From Bimastos eiseni (Eukaryota; Annelida; Clitellata; Crassiclitellata; Lumbricidae), in NCBI GenBank assembly GCA_959347315.1, contig OY365806.1, forward strand, positions 23,760,900 to 23,824,899: 64,000 nucleotides of DNA, written 5' to 3'. The position numbers were made by a program, and so were the translations under genes. The notes below the pieces were generated by a model, which saw only the letters and a program-made list of their open reading frames with translations, made no database searches and was not told where the DNA came from. This document shows, piece by piece, positions 24,201 through 36,900 of this stretch. Numbering within the stretch: the stretch's first letter is position 1; the number at the start of each line of letters is the position of its first letter.

Positions 24201-27200
24201 TGAGGAACGCACGAACTCAGACAGAATCTGCAAAGAACGAATTATCAGAGTATAAAGACAAGGCACAGCGCATCCTACAGGTTAGACCCTTCCTTATCCT
24301 CTTGTGAAAATGGAATTTGCACATCTACTCTGAGGTTGCACTTTCTTATTGTTTACTATCATGGATTGTTGTATTTGAATGTTTTTGTTTAAACCTGCCT
24401 GAACATCTTTTTCTCATTATTTACTGCTACTCATTGTCATAATTTATCTTTTGCTGGATTCTGACTGTGGTTCATTTGATTTCTAGAGTAAGGATCGTCT
24501 GATTACTAGTTTGAAGGAAGGTTCTGGAGCCAGTGGCAGTGGTGAGGCAATGGTTCATGCTACAGAACTGGACAGCATGCGTCAGGAAAGAGACATCGTT
24601 CGCGAGGAACTCCAGAATTCCCAGCTGGCACTTGAGAATCTGCGTTCAGAATTAGCAGTAATATATTTTTTACTACTCTCATTTCAATTCTAATTTGATG
24701 CATTCTTGGCATTGTTCTTTTAGGACAGGTGGCATTGCAAAAGCATTGTATTCAGCATTCACTTGGTTTTCAATGCATTATTGTAAAATTGTTTTCTTGC
24801 AAAGTTCTACTTGATTTCATGTTAGACATCAGTTTTGCCAATTAATTAGGAACTTCTATAGCACCGTCTAATGCAATAACACCAAATAATAGTGCAATAA
24901 GAGACTGTTGTCATTTCTAGCAGCTTTGATAATCAACTGATTTTGATGAGAGAGTGTTTGATTTCTTTTCATTATATTTCATTTTATGTGCTGTACGATT
25001 GATGATATCTTTGTGTAGGAGCTGGAGAATCAGATGCAGCAGGATGGTGAGGCATCTCGAGAGCAGATGGTCTCTTTGGAGGACCAGCTGCGGATGGAGA
25101 GGAAACGGAGAGAGGACGGAGAACTAGAAATAAACAAACTCAAACAGGTGCTCAGATAGTTTGAACTTCTCACATTTTCTTTTCTCTGTGAAATAGATTT
25201 GTCTTTCATAATGAGTATTGTTTTGGTTTTTTTTACGGCCTTGGTGTTTGACTGTGAGCAGTGCTGTGATTTTTACCTGTAGCAGTTTCAATTTTTATTA
25301 TTTGCCATGTTTCAGATTTTCTTATTTGCTCCTTGAATCTTATTGTCAATTTCACAATATGTACTCTATACTCACTCACTTAAATACTGGGCTAACAAAT
25401 GTTTAATTCTTTAATGAAAGGAAACTGTTATAGTGACAACTGTTTATATGACTTTTTTTAACTTGACAGGAGCTGCGGTTTGTTCATGAAGAGTTTATTA
25501 AACAAAAGTCTGCATTCCAGACACGATTACAAGATAGAGAGAATGAAATATCTCGTCTGCGAAATCAGGTGATATACATTATTTCGGGAATCATTTCTGT
25601 GTATTTCTATAATAAGAAGAGATTACCATGACTGGTTGAATTGATGAATTAAATGCATAGTATGTGCACTGTTCTTGTGTTTTCGTATTCATATGTGTTT
25701 GCTTACCGATAATTTTTCATAACAAATAAGGTATATGTTGCAGTGTAATGCCTACTGGTGACACCATGTATTTCAATGTTTACTGAATTTATCATTTTTA
25801 CAAATGGAAGGTAGCATTCACTTTCAACCATTTCTCTCCAAGGAAAATATTACATTTGTTCATGAAAAGAATTTTGATCAAGTGTCATGACAGAAACTGT
25901 CTATGGTGAAGTAAATAATATGCTAGGGGATGATAAAAGAGCTTCTGGTAGTTACATTATGATAATGATTATAGGAAGGTGACAAAGTCGAGCATGCATG
26001 TCCCATGTGGTACAAAGGGGATGTATGGATGTGCTGCTCTTTGTCCCTTGACCTGATAATGGATGAATCTCAAGGTATTGGACATGACATGGAGGCCATT
26101 AATTGCATACCAAATGGAAATTGGAAATCAAACATTGTTGCTTGGTGGCAGAGACAGTGTACAGAAATCACTTTCCAAGTTATATGTAATCTGCTTAGCA
26201 GATGCAAACCCACAATTGCTAGATTACAGAACTGAATGGAGCATTGTTTTAAACTCATCAGTTAATAGGAAGATTTGACATTCTCATTACTTAGAGAGTT
26301 ACAACAATGTTCTTGAATTCTCATGGTTGTTGAAGCTAACAACAAAATCGACAAACGCCACGAGTCAGGAAGAACTCGAAAACCGACTCCACTCTTTGAC
26401 AGAAAGTCTGATCCAGAAGCAGACGACTTTGGAGGCACTGAGCACAGAGAAGAACTCTCTTGTTCTTCAGCTCGAGCGAATGGAGGTCAGAGCTCACTTC
26501 ATTGATTAGCTAGAATTTACTGAGAAGAGAAAAATTGAGCTAATGGTGTCTTTTGTTTACAGCACTTAGGTTTTCATTGCTCCTGTTTCAAAGTAGTCCT
26601 GAAGACTTTATTTAAAGCAAGCCTGCATAATGAAACCATAAATGACTTTCAAGAGGAAAATATTTGTTCAGTTTGTTTGGAAATTCTGGATCGCTTTTAT
26701 GTTAGCCAGCATATTGTTTTGTGCACTGATTTCTGTTGTGAACAGTAATTTTTGAATACTACAGTCTGTGCAATATGTCAGTATCTTTAAAATTGAAAGT
26801 TGAATATATTTTGTATGCTTGTATATTGTATAATGTAAGTACAAGTGTATATGCTTCGGTGTGAGAAGAAAGGGGGAGGGGATGCATGCATGCCCATATA
26901 ACAAGAGCTGAGTTGGGCAATCCGAACTCTGGGATAAGTTGATGAAAGGAGATGTAAAGAGATCTTATAATTTGTGAGGCCAGGGCTCAAAACCCTCTGC
27001 TTGTCGCTTCCTAGTTATCTAGATAAAGGCTGAAATAGGCAAGAGGAGTTAAAAATACAGAAAATTGTTTTATGGTATATTTTACAAAAACGATGTCTAG
27101 ATTTTGATGCCATGTGCATTATTTCATACAGAATATAGCCATTTATTGCCCAGCAGAGTTGCAAAATAATCGTGTAATGGCTGCTAAGAACTTTGATAAC

Positions 27201-29087
27201 ACGAGTATTCTGAAACTTTGACATCGATTTTCTCAGTTGTTATGATTTCACCAATAATGGAGTCAAATGAATACATAGAAAAGAACTATTTTTATTCTGT
27301 AACAAATATTTGGAAGCAGATGTATTGTACAATATGACTAAATAAAAAGGTCAAAAACGGACAAGTTTTGTGTCACATTAATGCCTTGCTTTGATCTTTG
27401 CAGAAGCAGTATCATGAGGCAGAGGCATCTGCCCTACGAGCTACAGCAGCTGCTGCCATTACAATCAACGATGATGAAGAGGGTATGTTGAAGGAGACTT
27501 TTATTAGATTGTTTGTATGATTCTCTCATGCCAGCTGTTATTTCACTAAATTAAACTAAGCTATATATTCCAAAACCATTTACTGGCCTCCATTATCCAG
27601 AATCTGCAGATAGTGCAATATCAACATTCTAATTTGATTTTCCATCTTTCTCTTTTAACTGTTGACACAGTTCGACCAAGAGGTGGTGGCGGATTTATGA
27701 ACGAATCACCTTTTGATGGCAACGTCACGCGCAGGGTCAAGCTAGCAGCCAATACTATTGACAGATTTAGGTGAGCAGGTTTTTCATAAGTGCTTTCTTT
27801 TGCGTTTTTTTTACAATTTGGAAGATTTATGCAGTGCAATATGCTACTCTTGTTTAATGGTTTTGATCTTTTGTCACTTGTCATTCTCAAAACAGCTTAT
27901 TTGTACAGTAAAACTAATTGCATAAAGAATATTCTTAGGGGCAGGCACCATCTTGTGCTCGTTGTGAGCAAAGTATTGCAGTTGATTTCATAATTTTGGT
28001 GTTTAAATACTCCTAGTTGAAGAAGCATCTTCACTGTATTTAGTAGAAACAGTTCAATGGCTGCTAGTCATCATGCAACACACTGGAATCTATTGTCATT
28101 AGCTAGTTCCAAAACATTAGAGAAACATCAGTTTCTACAATCTGTTGCTGGAGTTGTGTGTGAAAAGAAGTGAGAACAGGTGAAGGCTAATGTCAGACAC
28201 AGACTGAAGTTCAATACATTAGGGCAACTAGCTGGCATTTTCTACAGCACATTTATGTCGCAGAAGTCTAATTTAAAAAAACTCTTATTTGTGCACTAAA
28301 ATAACATGTGATGGATGTGCTTTTGTGCCCACTGCAGTACAGTCAAACATGTTAACAAGTGCGCTCTTGTTCGTTGCTTGAATATTTGTTAGTTTTAAGT
28401 TTTGGAATGGGTTTAACAGTTTTAGATCTTGACATGGTTACCCACCATATTGTCATAGTATGACGATTTTGACTGCATTTGATTTCTTGACAGCATTCGG
28501 CTTGGCTTGTTTCTACGTCGATATCCTATTGCAAGAATCTTCATAATAGTGTATATGGTAAGCATCATGATAGAGAAGAATTTATCTGTTATTCTTTACA
28601 CACAACTTATGAATACTCTGTGATAGCCAGATTACTTAAATATGCCTACTGCATAGTTTTGTTTGAGGAAATAGTTTGTTAAGGCTGCTTCTGAAATTTT
28701 GATTTAATTTTCAAGTTGTGCCGGATATCATAATAATTGGTTGTTAGTGGGTTGTGCCTGAGTGGACTATTGAGGTCATATAATCTCCTGGGAATAGTTT
28801 TAAGGCTGCTGCTTGAATGTACCTTCTTCATTTCAACTGATTTTGCTAAGTCCTCTTTAGGACATGTTTGTTAAAAGCATCTACCATTTCAACATCCAGA
28901 TGGGGAGAGAATCATATAAAATTTGCCCACCAAGCATGTGTGTATTGACATTGGCAATACATTATGAACTGGACTGTAATCGGTTGTCATTGTTGTCTAG
29001 GGTCTTCTTCATCTGTGGGTGATGATCGTACTGCTTACGTATGAACCAGAGATACACAACTCCACACAAAACCTTCCTCATGCGTAA
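18276..29087 (+). CDS. GOLGA5: golgin-84 (golgin subfamily A member 5)
   Basis: Tail-anchored coiled-coil tether of the Golgi rims, used in retrograde vesicle capture and ribbon architecture. Coding exons: 18276-18762, 19389-19598, 20504-20723, 20890-21013, 23085-23181, 24174-24280, 24487-24657, 25019-25147, 25470-25568, 26336-26485, 27404-27482, 27671-27770, 28494-28557, 29001-29087. All phases join, giving 707 residues (human 731). The start MSWLGTLAAKTENLLNKVDQ matches the conserved golgin-84 N-terminus. Residues ~20-170 are polar and low in order; ~190-640 are coiled coil with KDSQLALLRKRL, LKEGSG and LTESLIQKQTTLEALSTEKN. The end has SIRLGLFLRRYPIARIF and a membrane anchor at about 673-692. 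A run of four serines (exon 2) comes from AGC repeats. Intron 5 is mostly filled by a hAT element. Confidence 0.97.
23327..24086. mobile_element. non-autonomous hAT-type element with TATCGCGATA subterminal palindromes (family B copy 1)
   Basis: A 760 bp element in GOLGA5 intron 5 with a perfect 8-bp duplication TAATTCAG (23319-23326 and 24087-24094). Termini are CAGGGCTGTTAATA and TGTTAACAGCCCTG. The left 160 bp holds several TATCGCGATA palindromes and near-copies; the right end has TATCGTGATA and AGTATTGGTATTG repeats. No transposase frame was recognised. Confidence 0.92.
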
Positions 29088-29957
29088 ATAGTTAATCGTG
29101 GATTGGACTTATTTGGACAGATGTTTGGATTATTCTTAAGGAGTCTACCAGAACTCTTACTTCAGTTACTGAGGTTCCTTCATATACTGTAGTTGTTTTT
29201 GCAAAGTGCATAACTCATGGATGCTGCATTGATTTTAAGTATATTCGTGATTGTTGACCAAGCTCAGCATTCGGTACTGACTAGCAGAATGCACTCTGTG
29301 AAAATGTTAGTTGCATTATGAATTCAGACGATATAGCAAACGTGCAACAGCATCCTATTGTCCAAGGCTTTAATCAATCAATGGTCACTCAAGTGAAATG
29401 ATAATGAAAAATTGTAATTCATAGGTGAAGTTAGGATGAAGAAGTCTGCTATTAAGATGAAAGCACTTTTTGTTCTCTGCAAGTGCTTTCTCTGTCTGCA
29501 TAGCCTACCTACAATCATTTGAATCCACAACACTGAAGAATGATTGATGTTTTCCATACAATTGGTCAAAATTTGCACAACAATTTGATATTGTTTTTTG
29601 ATTGTAGATATAAAAGTTTGCTGGTGTAGTCTCAATGAACTAGATTAATGCAGAGAAGCCAAAATTAAGCTTCAGTATATAATCAGTATATAATATACAT
29701 AATAGTTTGTCTTTCCTTAATTATATTCATATGTCTTAATTATATTCATATGTCAAGCCAGAGCAGAAAACTTGCTTCATGCTACTCTACTGGCAAGAGA
29801 AGGTACTATTACCAATGCTCTTGGAAAATTATTTGTGGTATCCTCTGTCTTTGATCCATGTACATTCATAATCATTTATTACTCGATTACTCGTCTACAT
29901 CAACTCTGGTCTTCAAAGCATGGTATTGGGATTAGAAATGTTTCAGCTACAATTAAC
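29088..29957 (+). other. GOLGA5 3' UTR and intergenic DNA
   Basis: No coding signal was seen. It follows the golgin-84 stop; the polyadenylation site could not be fixed confidently. Confidence 0.4.
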
Positions 29958-30098
29958 CAGGGCCGTACGTGTGGGGGCCAGCCTAGGCCCCGGGCGCAAA
30001 TGTGAAAAGGGTGCAAATTTCAGGATGGAATAACTTATTACTCCATAAAATGCACTATTTTCAAAATGTGGGGCTCCAAATTGATGCTATCGGCCCTA
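29958..30098. mobile_element. short hAT-type MITE (family E)
   Basis: A 141 bp element with ends CAGGGCCG and the complement of TAGGGCCG, flanked by CAATTAAC (29950-29957) and CAGTTAAC (30099-30106), one mismatch in 8. The interior includes a GC-rich GGGGCCAGCCTAGGCCCC palindrome. Confidence 0.7.
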
Positions 30099-30106
30099 CA
30101 GTTAAC

Positions 30107-30985
30107 CAGTTTTCGATTTCACATAACAATTTGCCTCGCTTTGTGAAATGAACCAAAATAATGTATACACTGGCTCTAGAAGAGTGTGATACATAACTTG
30201 TTTTATTATAATCTTTGTGATGCATATATATATATATGTAAAAACTTTTGTAAATAACTGTTGTATAATTTGAGGGGTTTGTAAAACTTGTACATTGCTG
30301 CTGCTGTATAGATATTGTATTTTGGTTTGAAAATCTACTATAAGAACAATAGTAAATAATGTAAAATTGTGTTGTTAAAATACTGAATACACAAACAACT
30401 TTCTAAAACTAAAGCAAGATTTGAACTAAATCCATGTTGATCCTGATCCAAAGAAGTTTAACATTTCATTTTACCAAGTTTTTTTTAAAGTATTTGATTC
30501 ACAGTGTCTTATAAAATAGGAACTGAATAAACAGAAAAATTATCTTTTATGAAGGAATTAAGAAAGTATAGTTAGAATTATAAAGATCACTGCCAGACAT
30601 CGCCTGCTCATACCATGCTGCCTGTACTCGTTGTAATACCAGCAGGATCAGACCCAAGCATTTTGTAAAAGACTTGCATCATTTAGTTCTTGCATTTTGA
30701 CATGGGTAAATTACAGATCATCCAATGCATTGCGCAACAGTTTATAATATCATATTTTATACAACACAGGCTAAGAAAAAAATAGGTTGTTTGCAAGTAT
30801 TATTAGCACAATGACCACAAAGATTGGGAACAATGAAGAACTTCCAGCATAGTTGTCTTTATAGGGCCTTTTGAGTTCTAACCATTCATAACTGTTCAGA
30901 TTGTACGTCTACCATCACGAAAACTTTGAATTCAAACATGAATGTTATCCTCATTTAACCTAGTCTGTCATCGCAAAGCAATGAC
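30107..30985. other. intergenic between convergent GOLGA5 and RPAP1
   Basis: AT-rich sequence with a short (TA)n at 30223-30236. It probably includes both 3' untranslated regions. No other feature recognised. Confidence 0.4.
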
Positions 30986-33900
30986 TTATGAGCTTGCTTC
31001 TTGTAGTGTCTTGAGTGTATTCTGTCGTAAAACTGGCAGTTCATCGTACAGTTCCATCGCGTTCTTACATTCAGTGTTTACGTTCTTGTAGTAAAGTAAA
31101 TTATGTCTCAGTTCCTTCAAGACAGAGCACAAATCAACAGAAGAGCAACAATGGGTGGAATATAAAGTCTTCAAATACAACAGTGCCAATACTTTCAAAG
31201 CTATCAGGATCTGCAGCCATCTTTTTGACTAGGGTATGAGAATTACAAGACAAATATTTCCAGAAACGAAGTAGCCAAGTCTGTTGTCATCCCCATCTAA
31301 TTTGAGTCTGTTCATTTTGTCTGCTATCCTCTTATGCATGCCATTAGCTGTGCCATGGTAGTATTTGCCTAAAATCCTCCTGATACACTTAACCCAAGCA
31401 GACCTCGGGCAGACACAAAAACATTACTCAACTACTCTCCTTCACTTTAATATGTTGTCTATTCTAGATGTACTAAATACACTATGCACATGTCTAATGT
31501 TTATATAACTGATTGTTGCAATTGTGGGTCCCAGTGTTTGGAACAAGCTCCCCATCAGACCTGCGCTCTCTCCCGTGCGACCTGTCTGGCTCTTTCTATA
31601 AACTTCTTAAGACTTTCTTTTTTGACTAGGCCTGGGTCGGGAGTGCCTCTGAATAGTTATCTTGAAGAGGCGCTATATAAATTGCATTGATAGAGTGATT
31701 GATATAGCATTGTAAAATACCTCATTGTCTGATAGCATGAGCTCCTTTATCATGGCCTCCTTCAGTTTCTTGTGTTTATTTTCGACTGTATAGATAAAAC
31801 GGTTGACATGATGCACCGCAATGAGATAGGGAAGAGGACAGCGAACAGGTAGTATTGCTTTTGAGAAGACTGCTTGGAAGTAGATACGAATCATATGCAG
31901 CTCACTCTCCTCTGGATGCAGAAACTGTTCGATTGGTATCAACAACTGAAATTGAATTCATTTATGTTTTTAACTCAATCTCAACAATTCTCTTACTTTA
32001 AAGCAATGTTTGTGTATAGTCAATAAAAAGGCAATTTTTAAAACCTTACAGAAAAAATAGCAGGGAAATAACAAAATGCAAATTTCTTTTTAATATTATG
32101 CACAAAGCATTACTTTGAAAAATAATTTAAATAGTGAGAATGTTGATACAGTTCTAATTTTATTATCCTATCGAAGTTAAGTCCAGCGCCAGTAATAGTT
32201 GCAATTCAGAGCATTTTCGGTAACTGCCAAGTTCTCAGAGTAATATAAAGTGATTGGTGAGTTTCAGACTCGGTCAAAGTCACATGACAGACATAACAGT
32301 GCAGCCTCATAACAGCTCAGCAATGATTGTACTGTTTAATCTAAAAATATGTCCTGGTTGGAGATTAGGCATCGTCACGGACATACATCTATTTCATGTT
32401 TGTGAAATTGTTCAGAATGATTTACGCTGTTAAAGCAGCTATCGAAAGATCTCACAGCAGGACTGCACATAAAACTACATGAGGTCTAATTTTTTTGCAG
32501 ACCCCATATTATTAACAAATCTTACCTAAACTTAAAATTATTCACCATTTTTGTGTGTCCTGTAGTGTAAAGTTTTGTGCCATTTGACAACAATAAGTTG
32601 CATTGGTTTCCAGGTTGCTCTTTTACATTCTCAGCATACAGTTATAAAAAAGTTCAATTTTTTTTGGCATAAAAACCAAAGTGAACTTAGTTATTTACCA
32701 TGTAGTCATCATGTAGTTATGTACACCTCTGCTGTAAGATTATTTAAGAACTGCTCAATCAGTTTAAATTTTGCAATAATTTTAAACATGACAATTATAG
32801 GGTTTGTCATCAATGAATCATAGACTATTTTACAAACCTCTTTGACAGGAATGAAAATACTCTGCAATGCAGGAACATGTTCATCCCAGAGGACTACTCG
32901 CAGGCCGACACTGTGGCGCTGTTGAAGTGGCAGGAGCACATAGCAGCCAAACAGAGAATCTCCAAATGACACAGCCTCATACTGAGTCAATAGCTGTCGA
33001 TACCTGATGATAAATTCAGTACTCGAGACTTTTACATAAGAATATGTAAATGTAGGCAGCACTGGAAGAATCTCTTTGGGTCAGAAGAAAACTTAACACA
33101 AAACTTAAGTAGTTCCCTTACAGAAACTTTCATGAAGACTGGATACATAGCATTGTAGCACAATGGTAATTCCTGTAAAGTGCATGATGTTGTAAAAGGC
33201 CCATGTTATATAATTTTTAAAGAAGTTAAATTGTTAGGAAGATATTGTGAACATTTATGACAATGTACACTTTTATGAAGAAATCTATATTCATTAAAAC
33301 ACTGAAAATAAGCAACACAATGCCCAATGTTTTTTCAAACACAATGTTATTAGAATCTCTCATGAATAAGATGTTCACTTTGTCCAGTTTATTGATCATC
33401 AAAAAATTAAAAACTGTTAAAAATGAGATGCATAGCGTAATGGCAACATGCGTGGCTGCCGACGGTGATAACTCGTCTTCAATTGTTCATACTGTACTTG
33501 TAATCATACTGCGGTTTGTCAGTTTGAAATTAAACGAAGATTATTAAAGATTATTATTATCAAGCAGAATCGAAAGAAAAAATGTTAAGATAAAATTCCT
33601 TTTTCTTAAGATGAGAACTGCATCAAGCCAAAACATGTGTTCATTTAGAAAAATAAGATGAGAAAAAGGTTAAGCAAATGCAAACAACTTATGAAGCATT
33701 TTATGAAACTTACAAATCATGAAATGACGCAATTCCTGGGATAGGTTTAGTAAAATCCATTCTGTCAAGCTGTTGTGGCAAGCAGTACGTCTTCAGTAGT
33801 CCAGACAGATACCCGTGTATCATTTTATCAAGAAACAGATCATTACCTGACATAGAAGAAGCAGTGGCATGTATATAGCATAATGAATTAAGTGTATTGT

Positions 33901-36900
33901 TATCATAAGATGATGGCACTGGTTAGAAATTTGGTATGGGGTCATTGCACAATTATGTAATGCTGAAAATGATCGTTTTTGACCCTCCCACCCCTCTGTA
34001 ACGCATCATAACGTTTCCATAGACCCACCCACCCACCCCCTGAGCGTTACGTATTTATTTTTGAAAAAAGTCAGTGTATTTTTATCTGGGCCTAATTAGT
34101 CCCAGGTCTCCAAATTTAAACTCCATCAGTGGTAGATAATATTAAATATCATGTTTTAACTTCGATTTCACCACCGTGTGTAGGCTACGAGGCTAAACAC
34201 TCGTTTAGTGTAAATTTATATGCCAGGCCTACTAGCTAGCCTTACAGCCTAGCTTCGCTTGGAACTGAATTTTGAACTCGGTGGGTGTGCCCCGATTGTG
34301 TCTTTCTTAACAAACGCAGGTATCGCTACATTCACCAGATCTCTTTAGGAAGTGGGTCCGCCATTTCACGCATCAGCTCCGTTCGTTTTTTTGTGCTCCT
34401 AACTAGTACCGCATTTGCATGTTGGTCGTCACGAGATGTTTAACTAATATGCTTTCAGATGATGCGATTGAAAATGGCGGTTGTTTTAATATCGAATCGA
34501 AAATTCTTCAAATTTCGGTTGTTAAATGTAGACGATTTGTCATGTCATTTGCTCTGACTTAATTTAGCTTGACTTTGATTTGCTTTGACTTGAAGCCATC
34601 AGCAAACGCAATATTGATGCATAACAAACGGACCTGATTTGCATATTGAATTTCGCCCCGCTTTCGTATGACGTTTCAAATTAACCCTGCCTTTCTGAAA
34701 ACATTCAGGTGAGCTGAGAAATTGAGAGAGGAACGTTTTGTAGAAATTTCATATCGCCAGAGCATTCCGTTCATGAGCCTTCACGACTAAAGGAAAAACT
34801 TAATCTTTGGTTTTTAGCTTAGATGGAGTATTTTTAATTAATTACCAATTAGTTCAATAATGAAAGGCGTTACGTATAACGTTCAGCTAACCCTCCCCCC
34901 TCAGCCACCCCCATAACGTTTCATAACGTTTTGAAGCACCTCCACCCAACCCACCATCGAGCGTTACATAATTATACAATGATCCCTATACAAAGTTTAA
35001 TCTTCATGTTTATAACCTCTAAACAGCAAAGAAATGGATTTTGGACTGAAAGTAAACAGATAGAAAGCTTAGTTGGGAGTTGAGGCACAAACTTTTCTAG
35101 CTCACTGAAACTCAACTGGAAAAGGTCTGGTTAATATCTCTCTGTAAGAGTATTTGTAGGGCTCAAATCAAATTCTATTGATGATAAGCATCAAATACCT
35201 AATCCAGACCTAACTGACTGACAGTGCAAACAGAATATAACAGAATTACTCAACAGTGCAAATTCAGTAGAGGTACCAAAAAGAAACTATTATGATCCCA
35301 TGTCATTCAGCCCTACCTTGCCAAAAGATGAATCCCTGAGTCCTGAGCACAATAGAATCACAGTACTTAGTGCTACTGTAACCTAAGAGCAAGAACTCAG
35401 CAACCTCACACACATTGGCATTTGATCAAAAGACACGCATGATGCCACAGTGAGTCCTCCTCATAGGTTGAATTTATGTAGCAGGATAGGACACAGTCAA
35501 TTTATGGAGACAGACTCTGAATGCCTTTTGATTAGGCTGTACTGTAAGAGGTGCTTTATAAATAGAATATCTGGAATAAAATATACATGTTGCACCAGCA
35601 AAGGTTTTGAGACTTAACTATTATCCCAGAGCTCTTGTGACAAAAGAACTTCTCAACGAATGTCCTACAAGGAAACTTTAATTTCCTCACATTGTTACAT
35701 TCTAACATCGTATCAAATGACAAATGGTTGAAGCATCAATTTGTGCACTGCTGCCTACCTGCTAAAAATGTACACATGATTCTTGAAAGTTTGAGAGCTG
35801 TTGATATGCCATCCAGAGAGTTTTGTCTCCACGTCTCAAGCAGATACATGGTTCGAAGAGAATCTGTCACCTTGATGACAAGACTTGGATCCAGAGATCC
35901 ATCATCGCAAATGGTTGGATCGCTAGGACAATATACAATTCACAGATGAGATATTCCTATAATCTGCATCACAGTAAAACTTTAATTAAAATGGCATGCT
36001 GTAAAATAAATATAAGAAATAAATATTGTGCAAAATGGGTAAATATTTGTCAAGAAAGTTTCAACTCCAACTACTAATACAATAACTGACCAGCAGTTCG
36101 TTTATTAGTAGCAGTTATGGCATAACCGGAAATAGCCTTGGGAATTCGCCTCGGCCGAATATCCCGTTTTCAGGACTATTCGGAAGTATTTGCCTTAGCA
36201 AATATTACACACACAAATAGTTAAACTAATAAAATAATTTTTACAAACATTCACAATCTAAAAACTAAAATTTAAATATAAAATCGTTACAGTAGTTATT
36301 ACAGGCACAAACATTTATTTTGTTAACATTTCATTACGCGAAATAACGAAAATAACGAAAGTCGAAAAGTTTAAGCTTCATCGCGGATGGTACTCGCCAG
36401 CCCAGAGTTGCCATTATTATTCGGTTCATACCTGATTCCGGCAAATAGTGTTGTCTACTCGTTTATGCCCTAGTAGCAGTGGATCACCATTTTTCAGAAA
36501 AATTACATACACCAAGTTAGTACGGAATTCAGATGGAAATCACTTACTGGCTTCTGCAGTGAACCTGCAACAGTGGAAGGAAGACCCAATCTACTGGCAC
36601 CAGAAGTTGGCCGACAGGGCCCAATATGAGACTGTCACGGCCCAGACAATTATGGAGCCAACGGTTTCTACATTAAAGCACCAACGAATGTCAGTTTTCA
36701 CTTTCATTAACAGAAAAACACTGTGTGAGCCCGTCAATACAAGTTGATATGATGCATCGTAAGTTCTCAGCTAAATGTGCCAGTCCATATGCATGGAATG
36801 AAATTCCAACTGATATACATGTTTCGAATAGTGTTCATAATTTTAATAAATAAATAAATCACCCGTTAACAAATTCGCTTGAATAACACATGTATTGATT

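Noticed and set aside
36448..36747. 100-codon plus-strand frame
   Set aside because: No recognised family as a gene. The context (LINE-like end just downstream) suggests retrotransposon debris, so it is listed only within that segment.
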